64,000 nt of DNA from Chrysomallon squamiferum (GCA_012295275.1 CM022671.1:22178822-22242821); one strand, 5' to 3'. Positions 1 to 14,322 are shown, numbered from the stretch's first letter. The notes: generated by a model from the sequence alone, not told the origin. Made by a program: numbers and translations.

Positions 1-440
1 TTCTCGTCTTGCTGCAGGATATTTATATGAAATGTTTCATTTAAGTTTCCTGCTAAATTATTTAATTGAAATGATGTTTGGCATGCACAGTAAATGTTAT
101 GCAAGCGGTATGACATTCCCAGGGTCTTAAAAAACAAGTAGTTTGAGGAACAGACAAAATAACAATGCATGGAATGTAATGAATTTTGTGTAGTCGTTTT
201 CCTGCTGCTGAAATTGTGACTTCATTCATTTGTAGTTACCTAAAATATTTGTTGACCTTCAGGTCTGTGCACTTAGTCAATACGGATCCATTCACTGGAG
301 AATTTTTCTCAACATGTTTCAAAACACTCAGTCTTTTGAGTGCAAATAATGTCCGTGCATGTTAGAACCTTGAGCCAATTTGTATCATCTCGGAAAAAAT
401 CAATAGTTTGCTTAGCTTTTGTGTTGGCCAGACAGACATA

Positions 441-483
<43 letters not shown>

Positions 484-3400
484 TTATAAGAAAGGTACTC
501 TTAGATTGAGAAAGGTGAGGATTTTTTAAAATCATGTCTGGGCAGGGCCTGGTGCCAAGCAAATTTCATTAAATTTACAATTTTGACATCTTTCTGTCAT
601 TGCTTTTTAATTTACTATTAATTCCTGTTATATTTTTGAAAAAAAAAAAAAGAAAAAAAGAAGACAATTATAATAAAAAATGAAACATGTATATATTATT
701 TTCCTATATTTTCTTTCATTTTTTTAATTTAATTTTCTTTATAATTTTATAGTCTTTCACAGGAGTTTTATTTAAAATTTATTTTAACCCCACATGGTTG
801 AAGCATTTTGTTTTATAAAAACCAATTTAATAATAAAATTAATTTCTTAATGCACAGCACTTACAAAAAAAACTCCGTAAGTTACAAACATAATAAGAAC
901 ACATATAAAAATGTTTTATCTCGTTATTACATCTGCTGCTTTATCTTACATTGTTACTGGTTTGGTAATTTACAAATGCATGTACCAGTTACTGGAATCT
1001 ACAGCATTTTGACATTTACATAATTTACCTATAAAATAAAATTAATTAAGTGAAAATATACATACACATACTAACTTGATAAAAAAAAAAGTATAATAAA
1101 ATAAATTCTCATAAGAAATTCAGATTTTAAAGAATCCCATGTGTTCACAAAATAATAAAAATTCTTCCATACAAATTTTTAATACCTACATGGTCAAACT
1201 TAGGTTATTGGATAAGTTACATTTGACTGATGAGATTTGTGGACTAGCTAATACGTGACATAACATTACAGTTAATTACAGACTGGTTATGTTTTATTAT
1301 TTCCCCAAAGAATATGTGTATTACAGAACCCTGGTGAATAATATGACTATTGACACAAACTTCCACAAACACTATTGATATTTTGGCAAGGTAATAAAGC
1401 TAATGAATGCATTGCATCATAGTTTTTGATATAACCAGGCCTTGGATTATTGGCTAGAGGTCTGACTTGAGTGAATTGTCCAGTTAATATAGCAACTGGT
1501 CAGCCACAGGACTTGAGCTTCAGTGAAGTAGAGGTTTGGATTGTTTTTCCACAATTCTCAACAAAAAGTAAATTTTTCTTAAAGCAGAAATTTGAATTGA
1601 CATTTTATTTGATACTGATTTTTGTTTTACAATTTTAAATAGAAAGTTGTGTCACAAAAGGCCAAGGCAGAATGAAAGATTATTAATTTTATTTATTTAT
1701 TATTATTATTATTATTTTGTTCGTTGCAGGTGTGACACACTGTTTCAGATGTTATTGTCACTTTCTGAGCAATAATTAGAAAATAAATGTTGCTAGATTG
1801 GTTATGAAATACTGTGATGTCCATTAATATATTATCTTGATATTGGCGGCTTTTCATGTGGCAGTCTTGTGAAGACACATCAAGCTGCCTGATGAAGAGC
1901 TGTCCAGTGTACAAGAAAATACTACACATTTTTAAAATTTCTTTTTACATCGCAGAAAATGAAGAAATAACAAAGAGTTTGTGTGTCATTATCTGCATAT
2001 ATAATTGTTGAAATGTAATAATGTACATTTAAAATGAAGTAGTATGGTGGAGAGAAAAAAAAAAAAAAAGAAAATCAGCATACACAACCAGTCATTATTT
2101 ATAATTATTTAGCTTTCATTTTAATTTCAGTTCAATGGTTAGGATTACATAATTAATTTATTAATCATTTTCATTTTCATTCTTTTTTTGTTTTTACCAT
2201 ACAATGACAATAATATTGAAATAATTATCTGTAAATTTAAGAACCTCCCCTCTCAAAATATCAATTCAAAATAACACACACACTGACACATCATTTTTTA
2301 AATCATTGTCTAGATATTTAGTTCCTTTTTTCCTTTAATCCGAAATTTGAGTTTTATTATAGAAGTTCGGTTTAGCTAAGTGAACAGTTAATTAAAAAGG
2401 CATATGTCTCGAGTTTTGATGGATGTTGCCGACTGCCGCTCTTCCTTTGGTCAGCTATCGTTCCACTACAGAGAGCTGCCAAATGAAGGGCTGTGATTGG
2501 TGACAACAGCGACTAATGATAAATGTTGACAGAGTTGATGACTTGTGTCTGGTTTCAACTAATTAACTCTGTTCTAATGCAGAGCAGACTTGTATACATG
2601 TATTCAAAATTATAGTAATTTATTGGTAATAAAGTAGCAGTGAAATACAATGAATTTAGGATTTAATTATGAATTTTTTGTTTTGTTTTGTTTTTTACAT
2701 TTTTGTTAATGTTGAGGTAATTTTAATTTATGGATTTAAAAACATTTATGTTTACTACTTTAAATCACTGCTTTATACATTCATTAAATACCTTGTGAAC
2801 GGTTTTATCTTTTGGCATCATTCTGTATAAGAACAGGAAATGATAAAATAATATATAATGTGTTGCATTTTCCTTATCAGTTGTTTGGAATTTCAAGCAA
2901 ATTTTAAATGGAGAAACTTAAAACAAAAATGATGTAAATATATAACTTTGTTTTACTTCAGTTCTTTATTTAGCTGCTTCTGTTTTTATTTTTAGTTCAT
3001 TATTATTGTTATTGGTGGTGGTGTTGTTGTTATTATTATTATTATTATTGTTAATTAAAAAAAAAAAAAAACACAAAAAACCCCCAGCAAAAAACACAAA
3101 AAACTTAAAAAATAAATCCCACCACAACAACAAAAAATAAAATAGAGATAAAAAATAAGTATCTGGTCTTGAATAGTTCATAATTTTGGCCAGCTAGATA
3201 TTTTACTATCATTGCTTTTTAGCTTTGTTGATATGTTGTCATTTTATGTGTATGGTGATTTTTATAAAATATACCTTGAAAAAGAAAATGTAAAAAAAGA
3301 AGTGATTCATTTTTTTACTTTCCTGTTAATTGTTCCGGTATTTGATCAAATGCTCCACTGCTGAATTGTTAGTTGCATTAATCATAAGCTGATAGGAATA

Positions 3401-3627
3401 GTATTATTGATGGAGTAATATCATAAATAATGGTTGCAGCCCACAAAACAATTTTAAAAATAACAAATTCTTTTCATTGTTGGGACTAAACAGATAATAA
3501 AAAACATATTTATAATTTAAAAACAATTGTTGTCTTACATCTCAAGCTGAATGCTTTCTTTTGTATGTCTGTTGCAGTGTGCTTTTGCATGTAAAAATCA
3601 AATCACGCTTATTTTTCTTTTTCTCAG
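1..3627. other. Non-coding stretch left of the first visible GTPase exon
   Basis: AT-rich sequence with poly-T near 442-479 and ATT runs. It ends in a clear splice acceptor (TTTTTCTTTTTCTCAG) directly before the exon at 3628, so at least its right part is an intron. I looked for a P-loop (GxxxxGKS/T) exon that should precede the DTPG exon and found none, so the start of the gene probably lies left of the window. A less AT-rich patch at about 2400-2560 stands out but has no convincing coding frame or splice context. Confidence 0.6.
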
Positions 3628-4035
3628 GGGTTGTTGACTACCTGCAAACAGAAATCTCAACATCAAAACAAAAGAAATTCAGCTTGGTTACATTTGTCGA
3701 TACTCCTGGTCTTGTGGATGGTGACATGAAATATCCTTTTGATGTCAACGAAGCTATCTTGTGGCTAGGTAAGAATATTTCCTGATTTTTTTGATTGTTT
3801 TGTTCTCTTTTTTGTGTGTTAAAAATGAAAATATAAATGAAAAAATAAAACAACAATACACACCCACCCACACATACAGACAAGAAAAACAATTAAAACA
3901 CAACCCAACTCCTCCAAAAAATTGTTTGGCCCATTTAGTGCTTGATTTGGGATATGGTTTTGTCCATCAAACAGAAGGTTAATTACTATAAATATAATAT
4001 TTAAAAAATTTGTTATTGTTTAAATGCTAGTCATA

Positions 4036-4072
<37 letters not shown>

Positions 4073-7000
4073 CTTTTTATAATTCTCCCTCTCCTGCAAC
4101 CATATCTCCAGCTTTTTTTACAATTAAGATCCTTGGGGGGAAAAAAAAAAAAAAAAAATACATCTAAAATAAAATAAAATAACTAAATAACTAAATAAAT
4201 AAAGAAAAAAACAACAACAAATAAAAAGCTTCCAGTCATGTTTCTTTTCAAATATGGTGTCAGAACCCACACTTAAAAACAAATTAAAATAATAACACAA
4301 TGATTTAATTTCAGACAACTTGTGGGCACAGAGTTAAAGTAATTTCAGCTTGATTATGAATGTATTTGGCATATAATTGAACAGTCTAGCATCATACAAA
4401 AATCAATAACAGTGTAACGAGGCATTCTGACATTGTGTTCATTGTTGGATGTCTGATACCCACCCACCACCTTTCACTGCTCATGTCGTCATGACCAGTC
4501 GTGATATACTCACCAACAAATATGATTCACATTCCAACAATTCTGTTGTCAGTAAAATACCATCAGAAAGGAATACTGGTCAGGTTTAACTACACCTTCC
4601 CCAAATAACTTCTTGGTGGTTCTGCCAAAAACAAGCAGAGATGGAAAAAAAAGAAAAGAATTAAAATGAAATAAATTTTTAAAATGTGAAACTTGGATAC
4701 ATTTGGAACTGTCTGATATATTTTTTGAATATGCGAATTCAGTTGTTAGATTCTTTCTGTTAACATTAAATGTATATAAATATTTATTGCGTTCGTGTTA
4801 TTTCATGAAACATTTTTAAAAAATAAAATAATAAAAAATAAATATAATAACTGTATCTGAGGTGGAAGATAATTTAACATCCAGTACTTAGTATTATTCC
4901 ACCAAGTGGCCATTAATTAAAAATTATATTTGATAAAAACAATTTATAAAAAAAAAAAAAAAAAAAAAAATTATAGGAAGAAATAGAAAGAAAAAAATAA
5001 ATAAACTGGAAAAAAAAAAAAAAAAAAAAAAAAATACCCTGTCACCAAGAAGTAGTCCAGGAGTAACTTTCTGAAAATAAGATGCTTAAATTTATTTATA
5101 AATTTTCTAGGTGACATGGCAGACTTGATTTTTGTTTTCTTTGACCCCATTGGCCAAGCTTTGTGTAAGAGAACTTTAAACATAGTGGAACACTTAAGTG
5201 AGAAACATGCAGACAGGATGAGATTCTATCTTAGCAAGGCAGATGAAGCAGGACATGAAAGTGATAGACAGGTAAAAAATAATAGAAAATTATATTATTA
5301 CAATATTTGTCTTGTATTCTGAAATTATATTTTCCAAAAATAATAGTTTACAAATTGATAATGCTGCAAATTTTAAAAAAATTAAAATGAATTTTCATTA
5401 TTTCAGTTTTAAACTAATTAATTTTTAATTGATATTTCAGCTATATTTATTTGTTTCTTTTTCAAAAATATGCTTGAAATAATGTTACTGTTAACAAATA
5501 TTCATGTCTGTGCAATGTTTCGTTGTATGCAGAGAGTTATGATGCAGATAGTGCAGGAATTGTGCAAGCGACCTGGATTAAATAGAACTGGCTTTGACAT
5601 GCCCACCATCTATATCCCAAGCATGAATCCAAAGGTATAAAATTATATGTAATAACTAGAAATGAAGAACACATTGAGAGCATTTTCATGAAGTGATAGC
5701 ATATATAGCATATATAACTTACAACACAATAAAGTAAAGAAATAAAAAAGAAATAAAAATTATCAGTTGTACTGATAAATAAAACATGTTTTATAATAGA
5801 TTATCATTTCATATATTCAGCAATATAAAATTTATATATTTTTTTTTATGGATGTAGAATTAATGAATATGAATGTATTTTACACTGAATATTGTTGGGT
5901 TTTAATTGTTTTATTGGGTTATTGTAACTGATGTGTACAAGAAATATGACATTATCATTAAGCTTCATTTAACAGGCAAGTCGATGTGCTAATCAGATAG
6001 ATCAGGTTTGTAAAGATGTGGAAAAAACAATAAACCAGACCATTCAAAACACACTGAACACACTGGAGAAAGACTGTGACCAGATTGCCAACATTGTGGA
6101 GAAAAAACTGAAAGAAGACAAGTAATTATTTTAATTAATTAATTAATTTTTTCAGAATTTAAAAAAGAAAAAAAAAAAAAAAAAAAAGCAATTAATAAAC
6201 CAATATAAATTCAGACATAAAAAAAAAATATATATATATTTTGTTAGCATTGATACCATTTTCATAACTAAATGCATTTATCTTTGCAGTGAAAAGAGTT
6301 CTAAAAATATGAAAGCAAGAATCCGTGGATTTGTATTTGGTCTTGTGGGTTTGTTGCTACCACTGTTACTATTAGCAACCTTCATGATCAGTACCTCCCA
6401 CAAAACATTACAGAAATTACTAGGGGAGTCACTAGTTGTTACACTTGGGACATACCTCGTAAGTATTTTAATATAGAAAATAAATCCTAGTAGCATCATA
6501 ATGCAACAACAACAAAAACTGTTAATAACATTAAAAACAAAAAATGCATATTCATTAGTTCATCAAGTCTCATCTCATTCCATATTTGGGGAATTTCTTT
6601 TCTTTTAGTTTAAATTAAAACAAAAATTGTAAGATGTTCATCATTAAAATATAACCAATATTGTAACATTTTGGAACAGTAATAATCATGAAGGATATTA
6701 TCCATTTTGAAACAACATTAACAAAAATATTCAGATATTGTCATATTTTTATTGCTGTAATTAAATTTATATTTCTAGGGTCCATTTGCAACTTTATGGC
6801 AGCAGATCCCACCAGCCTTTGCTAATCATGTTATCATTGGAACATTAGTCTTAGCCTTGATAATGTTAATAATTGGCAAATTTTTCTCAAGGTAAACATT
6901 TTCTTATTCTTCTCTTTTAATTTAAAATTTTCACGCTGAGTAATGATTATGGGAATTAGTATAGTACACCCAGTGATACATGATTCTTATGTATGGCTGA

Positions 7001-8430
7001 GCTTTGAGCAGAAACTGGTGCTGTTGAATGTGTAAATGTGTCTTTATTTTATTTTATTTTTTAATTCAGAGATGCTTGAAATATCAAAATTTTAAACCAA
7101 TTACTAATATAACATTTATGTCAAATTGGTAATGAATTTTAGTGGGAGTTAATTTCAAGTAAGAATACAGTTTTTTTAAAAGGTTCATTAATTAACAATT
7201 GTAAAACATATACGAATGCAGTTTATTATTCAAGACTTAAAAAATAGTGTAGCAAATATTTTTTTTTATGTAAGAAATGGATTTGAGTTGGCTGAACCCA
7301 ACTTACTGTGGACATTTCAAGATTGTAGAAAAAAACCCCTTAAAAACCAAAACAATCAGTGCATTAACATGTGAAATAAATATATTTTTTGTGCAAGAAA
7401 ATAATTTAAGGAAACTCTACCTGTGTAATCAAACCAAAATTATTGAATGAATCCTTTCAGTAAAATCACTGTATTAACATCAGAAGAATGGAAATGTCAG
7501 CAGCGACTTTGTTCATTTTCATTATATATCTGTTGGATTCTGAATTTAGGATTGTATATAATACATACATGACAGTTGAAAGTTTATCCATTGCAGTGCA
7601 AATGGCTTTCATATCAAACACTGGTATTTTTATCTTTATACAATGAAACAGAAATTAGGAGTTATGTAGACAAATAAAATGTACATTTAAATAGTAAAAT
7701 ATCCTTTGTAAAATACAAGATACAAAATTTACTGAATAGTTAAAAGGAATTATCAAAAAATTACCCTCATTATTATGCACTAAGATTTTGATATTGTTAA
7801 CTGCAGCTGCGATAAAAAATCTTTTATTAGCTGACATCATTACAGATTGATTAGAAACTAGTTTTGTTTTCAGGACTGCACCGACAATGAATAGAAAACA
7901 GAAGAAAAATCTTTTGGAGATCAGGGATTATGTGCAAAATATAGTCAAATCGAAAAAGGTAAATTTGTTGTATATATCAAGTAAATTGTTGTTTGTTTGC
8001 AATAAAAAAAAAATAATACCTACAACAGCAATTTTATTAAATCAAAAAAACAAAATGGCATTAAAGCAGTAATGACCATTATAATAAAAGTTTTAAAAAA
8101 TAAAAAAAATATGAAAAAAAAAAATTATTCGATTTTCAAGAACTAAAAGAAAAATTATGTAATTCTTAAAGTATTTTTTTTTCCTAAACATGTTTTTCTT
8201 TTAAATAGTTTTTTTCAAACCTGCTTCAGTTTAGTTTTTTTCTTTTGTTGTGCCATCATTTTAAATTCAGTTGTACATGAAACATTTGAGTAGTTTTGAG
8301 TTTTATATATACAATAAGTAACAAATCAGTATGTAGATGTTGTTATAACATTTTTTATTATTTTTATTTTTTCCAGCAAGCTTTATACCAAGAATATCTT
8401 AAACAGAGTGTGGCTGACCAAGATTTATAA
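3628..8430 (+). CDS. EHD/dynamin-type GTPase with two C-terminal membrane segments (5' partial)
   Basis: Eight exons join in frame with GT-AG introns: 3628-3768, 5111-5271, 5533-5634, 5976-6121, 6290-6458, 6779-6891, 7874-7958, 8377-8430 (stop TAA 8428-8430). They give 322 visible residues. Visible GTPase parts are the G3 motif DTPG in FVDTPGLVDGDMKYPFD and a G4-like motif SKAD in RFYLSKADEAGHESD. The P-loop (G1) is missing to the left. The domain resembles the EHD/sarcalumenin branch of dynamin-related GTPases, which bind and remodel membranes using GTP. A long helical stretch follows (about visible residues 140-185), then two hydrophobic segments (about 197-216 and 257-275) and a charged tail of about 45 residues (RKQKKNLLEIRDYV and onward). 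GTPase, helices, paired membrane segments and tail recall the layout of atlastin and mitofusin. Family placement is by eye. No gene name is assigned. Confidence 0.85.
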
Positions 8431-8667
8431 ATCTGACAAAGAGAGACAATTCAGTTCAAAGCCTTCATTTTGCACAGTAACTTTGGAACTGTTTAGAAAT
8501 AAGTTGATACTATCATTGACATAAACTTACGTCTATACTATATGTATTAACTATTGTTATTTCTGTTATTTCATTGAGGTTAATTGCTCAAAATATTTTT
8601 TTTTTTTTTTTCATTTTTTGCATAAACTATTTCTTTAAAACTTGCAGTAATTTTTATTCTGAATTTT

Positions 8668-8673
8668 AATAAA
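8668..8673 (+). terminator. Candidate polyadenylation signal AATAAA for the GTPase gene
   Basis: A canonical AATAAA hexamer lies about 240 bases after the GTPase stop codon and just left of the hAT insertion. AATAAA is frequent by chance in this AT-rich DNA, so the assignment is weak. Confidence 0.3.
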
Positions 8674-8709
8674 TACAAACTTTGCAGTATTGGTAAAATA
8701 GGTCTAAGC

Positions 8710-9482
8710 CAGTGGTTCCCAAAGGGTGTGTCCAGGCACACTGGTGCACCCAAAGACATCTTAGGTGTGCCCCACGAAATTCTAGGATCTAAATATATAT
8801 TTGTGATGACAAAACCACTTTTGTGAGCTCCGTTGAGGTGAATTTTGGATTAGCAGATTAGCATTTGGCTGATATATTTCAGCAGCTCAATATTTTGAAT
8901 GCAAGGAAATGAAGAAAATATTTTGACGTCTACTGATAAAAAGAAAGCATTTCAGAAAAAAACTACTTATCTGGAAGAGAAGAGCTTCTGAAGGTAATTA
9001 GGAAATGTTTCCTTTGACAAGTAAAACTTGCATAAATGATATCTTCCCCTTAATACTTGAACATATGACAAGTTTTTGAAGATAAATTAAATTATTATTT
9101 TCCATCACTTAACACTGAACAATACGCTTGGATTCGAAATCCATTCATAGAAATGTCAGATAATGCTAGTTTAACATTAATCAAAAAAGAACTAGCAGCT
9201 GTATCCACTGATGGTGGATTGATGATTAAATACAAGAAATCTAGTCTTAAAAAATGTTGGATTTCAATCGGAAAAGAATACCAGTCAGTATCCAAAAATT
9301 GAGAAGACACGTCAGGCTCATACTGCCCATCAGCACAAAATAGATGATAAAAAAAAAAAGTATATACACTTCTTTCAGTTATTTCTTTATTTTTTTACAT
9401 TTTGCATTATATTTTGCATTATATTTCTTTGCCTGCAGTTTTTTGTAGGGCTCCAACTGTGCCCTGACTTCGAGAACCACTG
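8710..9482 (+). mobile_element. Degenerate hAT transposon remnant, ZBED5-like
   Basis: The ends are inverted copies: CAGTGGTTCCCAAAG on the left, and on the right the reverse complement of CAGTGGTTCTCGAAG. Such ends are typical of ZBED-type hAT elements. Flanking 8-mers (GTCTAAGC and GCCTAAAG) match at 5 of 8 positions, consistent with an aged 8-bp target duplication. The next bases on both sides also pair loosely (AGGCACACTGGTGCACCC against AGGGCACAGTTGGAGCCC). At 773 bp it is far shorter than an autonomous hAT element, so most of the transposase has been deleted. It sits in the interval between the 3' ends of the GTPase and SLC6 genes. Confidence 0.8.
9069..9302 (+). pseudogene. hAT transposase C-terminal fragment (ZBED5/SCAND3-like)
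   Basis: One frame reads a fragment near the hAT dimerisation region: FEDKLNYYFPSLNTEQYAWI, then RNPFIEMSDN, and later CWISIGKEYQSVSKN before a TGA at 9300-9302. The patterns YFPxLNTExYxWxRNPF and WISIxxEYxxV are characteristic of ZBED5-type transposases. A stop (TGA) precedes it in frame. After the stop, another frame continues with a typical tail-like KTRQAHTAHQHK, which shows a frameshift. The zinc-finger and catalytic regions are absent, so this is a dead gene. Confidence 0.75.
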
Positions 9483-12400
9483 GCCTAAAGACAATTTGGC
9501 AGTTATATTTTTTTGTTTATTAAAGAAGCTGAAATAATTGATACATAATAATCCTGACAGATTATGCTTACAAAACAGCTTTAAAATTCTCAGGATTTGT
9601 ATATTTAGGATTCTCATAAATTGCTCAGTCAGCATTTTGGATTACTAAAACAATACAAATATAAGTTTTAGAAGATTAGGTTTAATTTATTTTATTTCAA
9701 AGTAAACTGTATTTTTTTTATTTAGCATAGTTGACAGGTGATGGGTTGGAAGTAAGATTTTGTTAGAAAAATACGTGGTTCTTTGAAATATTTTTTTTAC
9801 AGATGAAGAAAAGGTTATATTGAACGAAAATACAACATTTTCTGCATTTTTGAACAAATGGCACAAACTAAATAATCATATTTATATAAACATTTATGAA
9901 ATTCATAATTTTTGGACAAATGAATTTTGCATATGAAAATTGGGCTGTTTGAACATTTTACTGGATTGTATTTTCAAAAATTATATTATGCCTTAATTTT
10001 CTGTATGTAGGAAAACATTATGATCAAAATGAATGAAATAAATTTGTTTAACATTTCTTACTCAAGGCAGCATGATAAATATCAATTGTTATTTCATTGT
10101 ACAGAAATTCCTTTTAAACCTTATATTTTTTTTTGTTCACTGATTTATGTTAAATTTATGAAATCCACAGACATGTTTTTCTTTATTTGGTGATGGGTAT
10201 ATTTTTGGAGATGGTACTGGAAAGGTAAACAAGAACTGCTTTGGAGTAATTTTCTACTTTATGAAATGCCTTCATGTTACTTTTTTCAAACTAATTTTGT
10301 TATATTTTCCATTTTGTTTGTTTTTTTAAATAAGGAAGGCATTAGAAAATAAATTTGGTAAATATAAAAACAGAACTTTAACAGAAATTTTGACTAAATG
10401 TTTTGAAATACATTAATAAATTTTCTAAATTGATTTTAGTTTTAAATGCTATTAATTTGGTAAAATGTATTCTGATTATGTGCAGTAGCAGTCAAACAAA
10501 ACATTGAAACATCAGAGGGTTTTTCAGTAATTAAAATTGATAATTTAATAAAATAAAAAAAATTGATATTGCTGTTATTTAGTGATATTGTCTGTTGAAC
10601 TCAAAAGTAAATGTATCTTAAATAATTCTGATGAAATATCAATAGTTTTAATTCCTGAAAAAGAATTGTCAATTGCCTTCCTGCTGCAAAGCAGATTCAA
10701 ACTGCTGTTGACCTGCTAATTGTCTGCTGAGCTTTTTTTTTTTATTTATTAAATTGAACTGATTTTTTTTTCTCATTTTTTGTTTTGGGTGAAAAAGGAA
10801 CATTAAAACCACAAAATTCTTTCATGAATAGTCAATCATATGTGCAATGAGTACAAGAAGGAACAATACTGCTGTATATATATTTGTAGTTTTGCACGTC
10901 CATTATTTGTTGAAAACTCCTCTGCTGTGTTCTGCATGTCTCAGATGTACAGGGAGGGGCATGCTTGTGTGTGCATGCATGCCTCTGTAAAGAAAAATGA
11001 AAAAGGTTTAATCTTTTCATTAAAACTTTAATGTTAACAAAATGAAATTGTGAACAGATTAGATTGTACATTTACAAACATGTTTTCACATTCTTTTTGT
11101 ATTAATTATCAGTTTGTAAGAATTGATATGTTCGTATCTGATGTACTATGATTAGTCTTTATCTGTTATCTTCAAAAAGGCAGCTTTTAAAAAATATATT
11201 TTGTTCTGAAATGTTTAAGAAACAACGCAATAAATTATTTTCATGAAAAACTTTGGGCTTTTTGTTTATTATTATGAATGTTCATCTTTTTTTTTTTTTT
11301 TTTTTAATCAAGCAGCAATTCTTGGTTTTACTGTCTCCAACTATAATTCTGTGTTAACAAATCTTGGAGTTAAAAATTCTGTCAGTTGCTTTTTTGTTAT
11401 TTTTTGATACTTGAGCTGACTGAGACAGAAGGGGTTTCTGAATTGATTCTTCTTTGTGCACTAGGTGGACATTTTTGTTTCTATCTGGTTCCTATGACTG
11501 AAGGTGTCTTAGTGCCTATGTGATAAATGTAATATAAATATCTTGTAATAAGTACAGCGTTAGTAAACACCTTATTAGTTAAAATAACCCAAGGAATGGC
11601 AGAAGTAGGCTTTCTAATATTCAGAAATCACACAGCTGACATCAAAGTATTAAAATGAATGAATAAGGATCCTTGAAATGCACTTGAAAAATGAGTTATT
11701 AAATATATTCAGTTCTAGAATCTGCATCATTCTTTGTTATGGACAAGCAGTTACATAAATCATTGTGTTCACTGAGCAATAAACTACAACAACAAACTTT
11801 TTTTTTTGTTTACTGCCTTGGGGTTGTGTTGTAATAGTTAAAATTTAAGTTTCTTCATTTTCAAAGAAATAATGACAAAATGGTAACGTCTTAAACAATT
11901 TTTTTATTACTATTTTGTTTCTTAAACATGATTGTTACATGGAGCTAAATAATACAGTGATGTTAAATTTTGGATGTGTAAGAAAAATACTAAACATAAA
12001 AATGTACACTTGCGGAAAATGATTCGTTTTTAAAAAAAAAAAAAAAAAAAAAAACTTAAAAAACAAAAAAACCTTTCTATAAAAATTATAAATTAATAAT
12101 TAAACTTTCATGTAAATGCTATTCTGATAAACAAATCCCATAAAATAGCTCAATGTTTTTAATGTACATAATAAATAAAATGTTTTTGTATAGACGAGAA
12201 AAGAAGGAAATAAAAATGAAGACAATTCCAAAATAAAATGGCTGTGTGAAAGGTGAAAAATGGAATATTTTGTAAATTAACTGTAGCCCTCTGTGCTTCA
12301 TGACTGTGTGTCTGGAAACAGTATTACTTTTCATGTAAGTAAAAGTCCCAAGATATGCTATATATTTTTAAATCATAAAAAAAAGTATTTGATTAACTTA

Positions 12401-14322
12401 ATTCAGTGGTATGAAATAAAAATTAACAAGACAGAAATGGTAAATAAAAGTGCGTAGTAAACTAGTGAAGTGGTATTTTAAAATGAATATTTTCCTGAAT
12501 TAATAATCAACAACACAACATCATAAATTTATTTCAAATACTTGTTGATCTGAACTTAAAAATTCCTCCCAAAAACAGACTCAACATTTTTTTTGATGCT
12601 GCATATTAATTTTGTTTCATTTTTAAGGAAAAAACAATTAACAAGTGTGCAGTTTCAAAAATTGTTTTCTGTTTGTGTAATCAATACACACAGTAAACCA
12701 AGTTATATTAGTTTTCAAAACTATTTTGTTTTACCCCTTTAATTTAAATAAATTGTTATTAACATAATTATTTTTTATATTTTTTCAAATATTACAAGTC
12801 ATGTAAATTCCATGATATATAACACGTTTTCTTAATTAAAAAACAAAAAAAAAAAAAAAAAAACACAAGCAATTTGTTACACTATGTTTAGGACATATTT
12901 CTCCTTTTATTTATGGATTTATAAAAATTGTTTAATGAAAATAAATAAAAGTTCTATGAATTTAACTGCATGTAACTTCCTTTTTTTTTAAAATATTAAG
13001 TTTCTTTTTTTATCTTTTGGCACAAAATCACTGAGTTTTATTTGAAATCAAAAACTCTCTTTCAGTCTACAATAAATAAAAATAGCAAAAAGGTGGATGA
13101 TATTGCATTACATGAATGTAGAGTACAACAATTTAAAACAAAATAAAAACAATCCACACCTGAAAGCATATCATTTACTCTGAAAAAAATTATTGCACAC
13201 TTACATTTCTGTACCAGGTTTTCAAGGAACAATTTTCAAAAAAAAAAAAAAAAAAAAAAAATAATAATAATAATAAAGGTATTGTTACAAATTGTGCATC
13301 ATAGATAAAAATTATGGAAATTTCTTCATAAACGAGACATGACTAAATATAGACATCACTGTTTTCACCAACCATCCCTAGTAGATCTTTGAAAAGAAAG
13401 AACCCTCCCAATATTCTTGGATTTAACCTATGAAAATAATTTTGTGTAACATACTCAAATGTTAATAATTAACAGTGAACAAAAATATGAATGGTTTAAA
13501 TATAATGTATACAGAACAGGGAGTCACATTAAAAATATAACAAAGCAACATGTTAAACACATATATAAAAATGATATCAGTTATAAAACCTTCACACTTA
13601 GTATGAGGTATGTAAAATCAAGACATACATATATATATATATATAAAACTATATTAAAGGTAATAATAATGTATAAAGAGACATCAATGGAAGAAGCACA
13701 TCTTTTTCTTCTTCTTTTTGTTTTTATTTCTGTAAATTATTTATATACTGTTCATTCACAATATCATTCATGATTTATTATTTTTAATTCTTTGTCATGT
13801 TCTATGATCAACAACCATGTCTTGGCTGTACAATTTATAAACTTTAAAAAATAGAAGTGTAATAAAATAGCTATAAAACTAAACATTTTACAAAGTCCAA
13901 CTACAACCATATATGTACCATCATGACTAACCTGTTTTGGTCACTGTAATTACTTCGTTGGTAAATGTAAAAAATTATGTACAAAATATACTATTTTGGT
14001 AACGTAAATTTGTAAAAATGAATTAAGAACTTTGGGTGTTTTTTTTTCAAAAAATATATATTGTTACTTTGATTTTAAATTTCAATATCTTTTCTTTAAA
14101 AAAGAATATATTTTTTTTAAATAAAAGCTAATGTTTTATTATCTTGATTAAATTATTATATGTTTTGGTTTGAAAACATTGTGACAGACATACATATATG
14201 TATGTAGTTGTGTGAGTGAGTGTGTGTGTGTTAAGTTATAGGTTTTTGTTAAAAAAAAAAATCTAATAAGTCTGGTCCTGCTGTAAGTTGTAAGAGACAT
14301 TTATTATTATCTAATACAAAAT

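Larger units (their letters stand above)
8431..14322. other. Interval between convergent genes
   Basis: This interval lies between the 3' ends of the GTPase gene (+) and the SLC6 gene (-). Apart from the hAT remnant at 8710-9482, it is AT-rich sequence with A/T runs, presumably including both 3' UTRs. Open frames here are short, with no recognisable product and no splice logic. I see no RNA gene. Confidence 0.6.

Noticed and set aside
2404-2493. A short ATG open frame (MSRVLMDVADCRSSFG and onward, ending at a TGA) in a less AT-rich patch, considered as an upstream exon of the GTPase gene
   Set aside because: It has no P-loop, no resemblance to the expected GTPase N-terminus and no clear donor leading to the exon at 3628.
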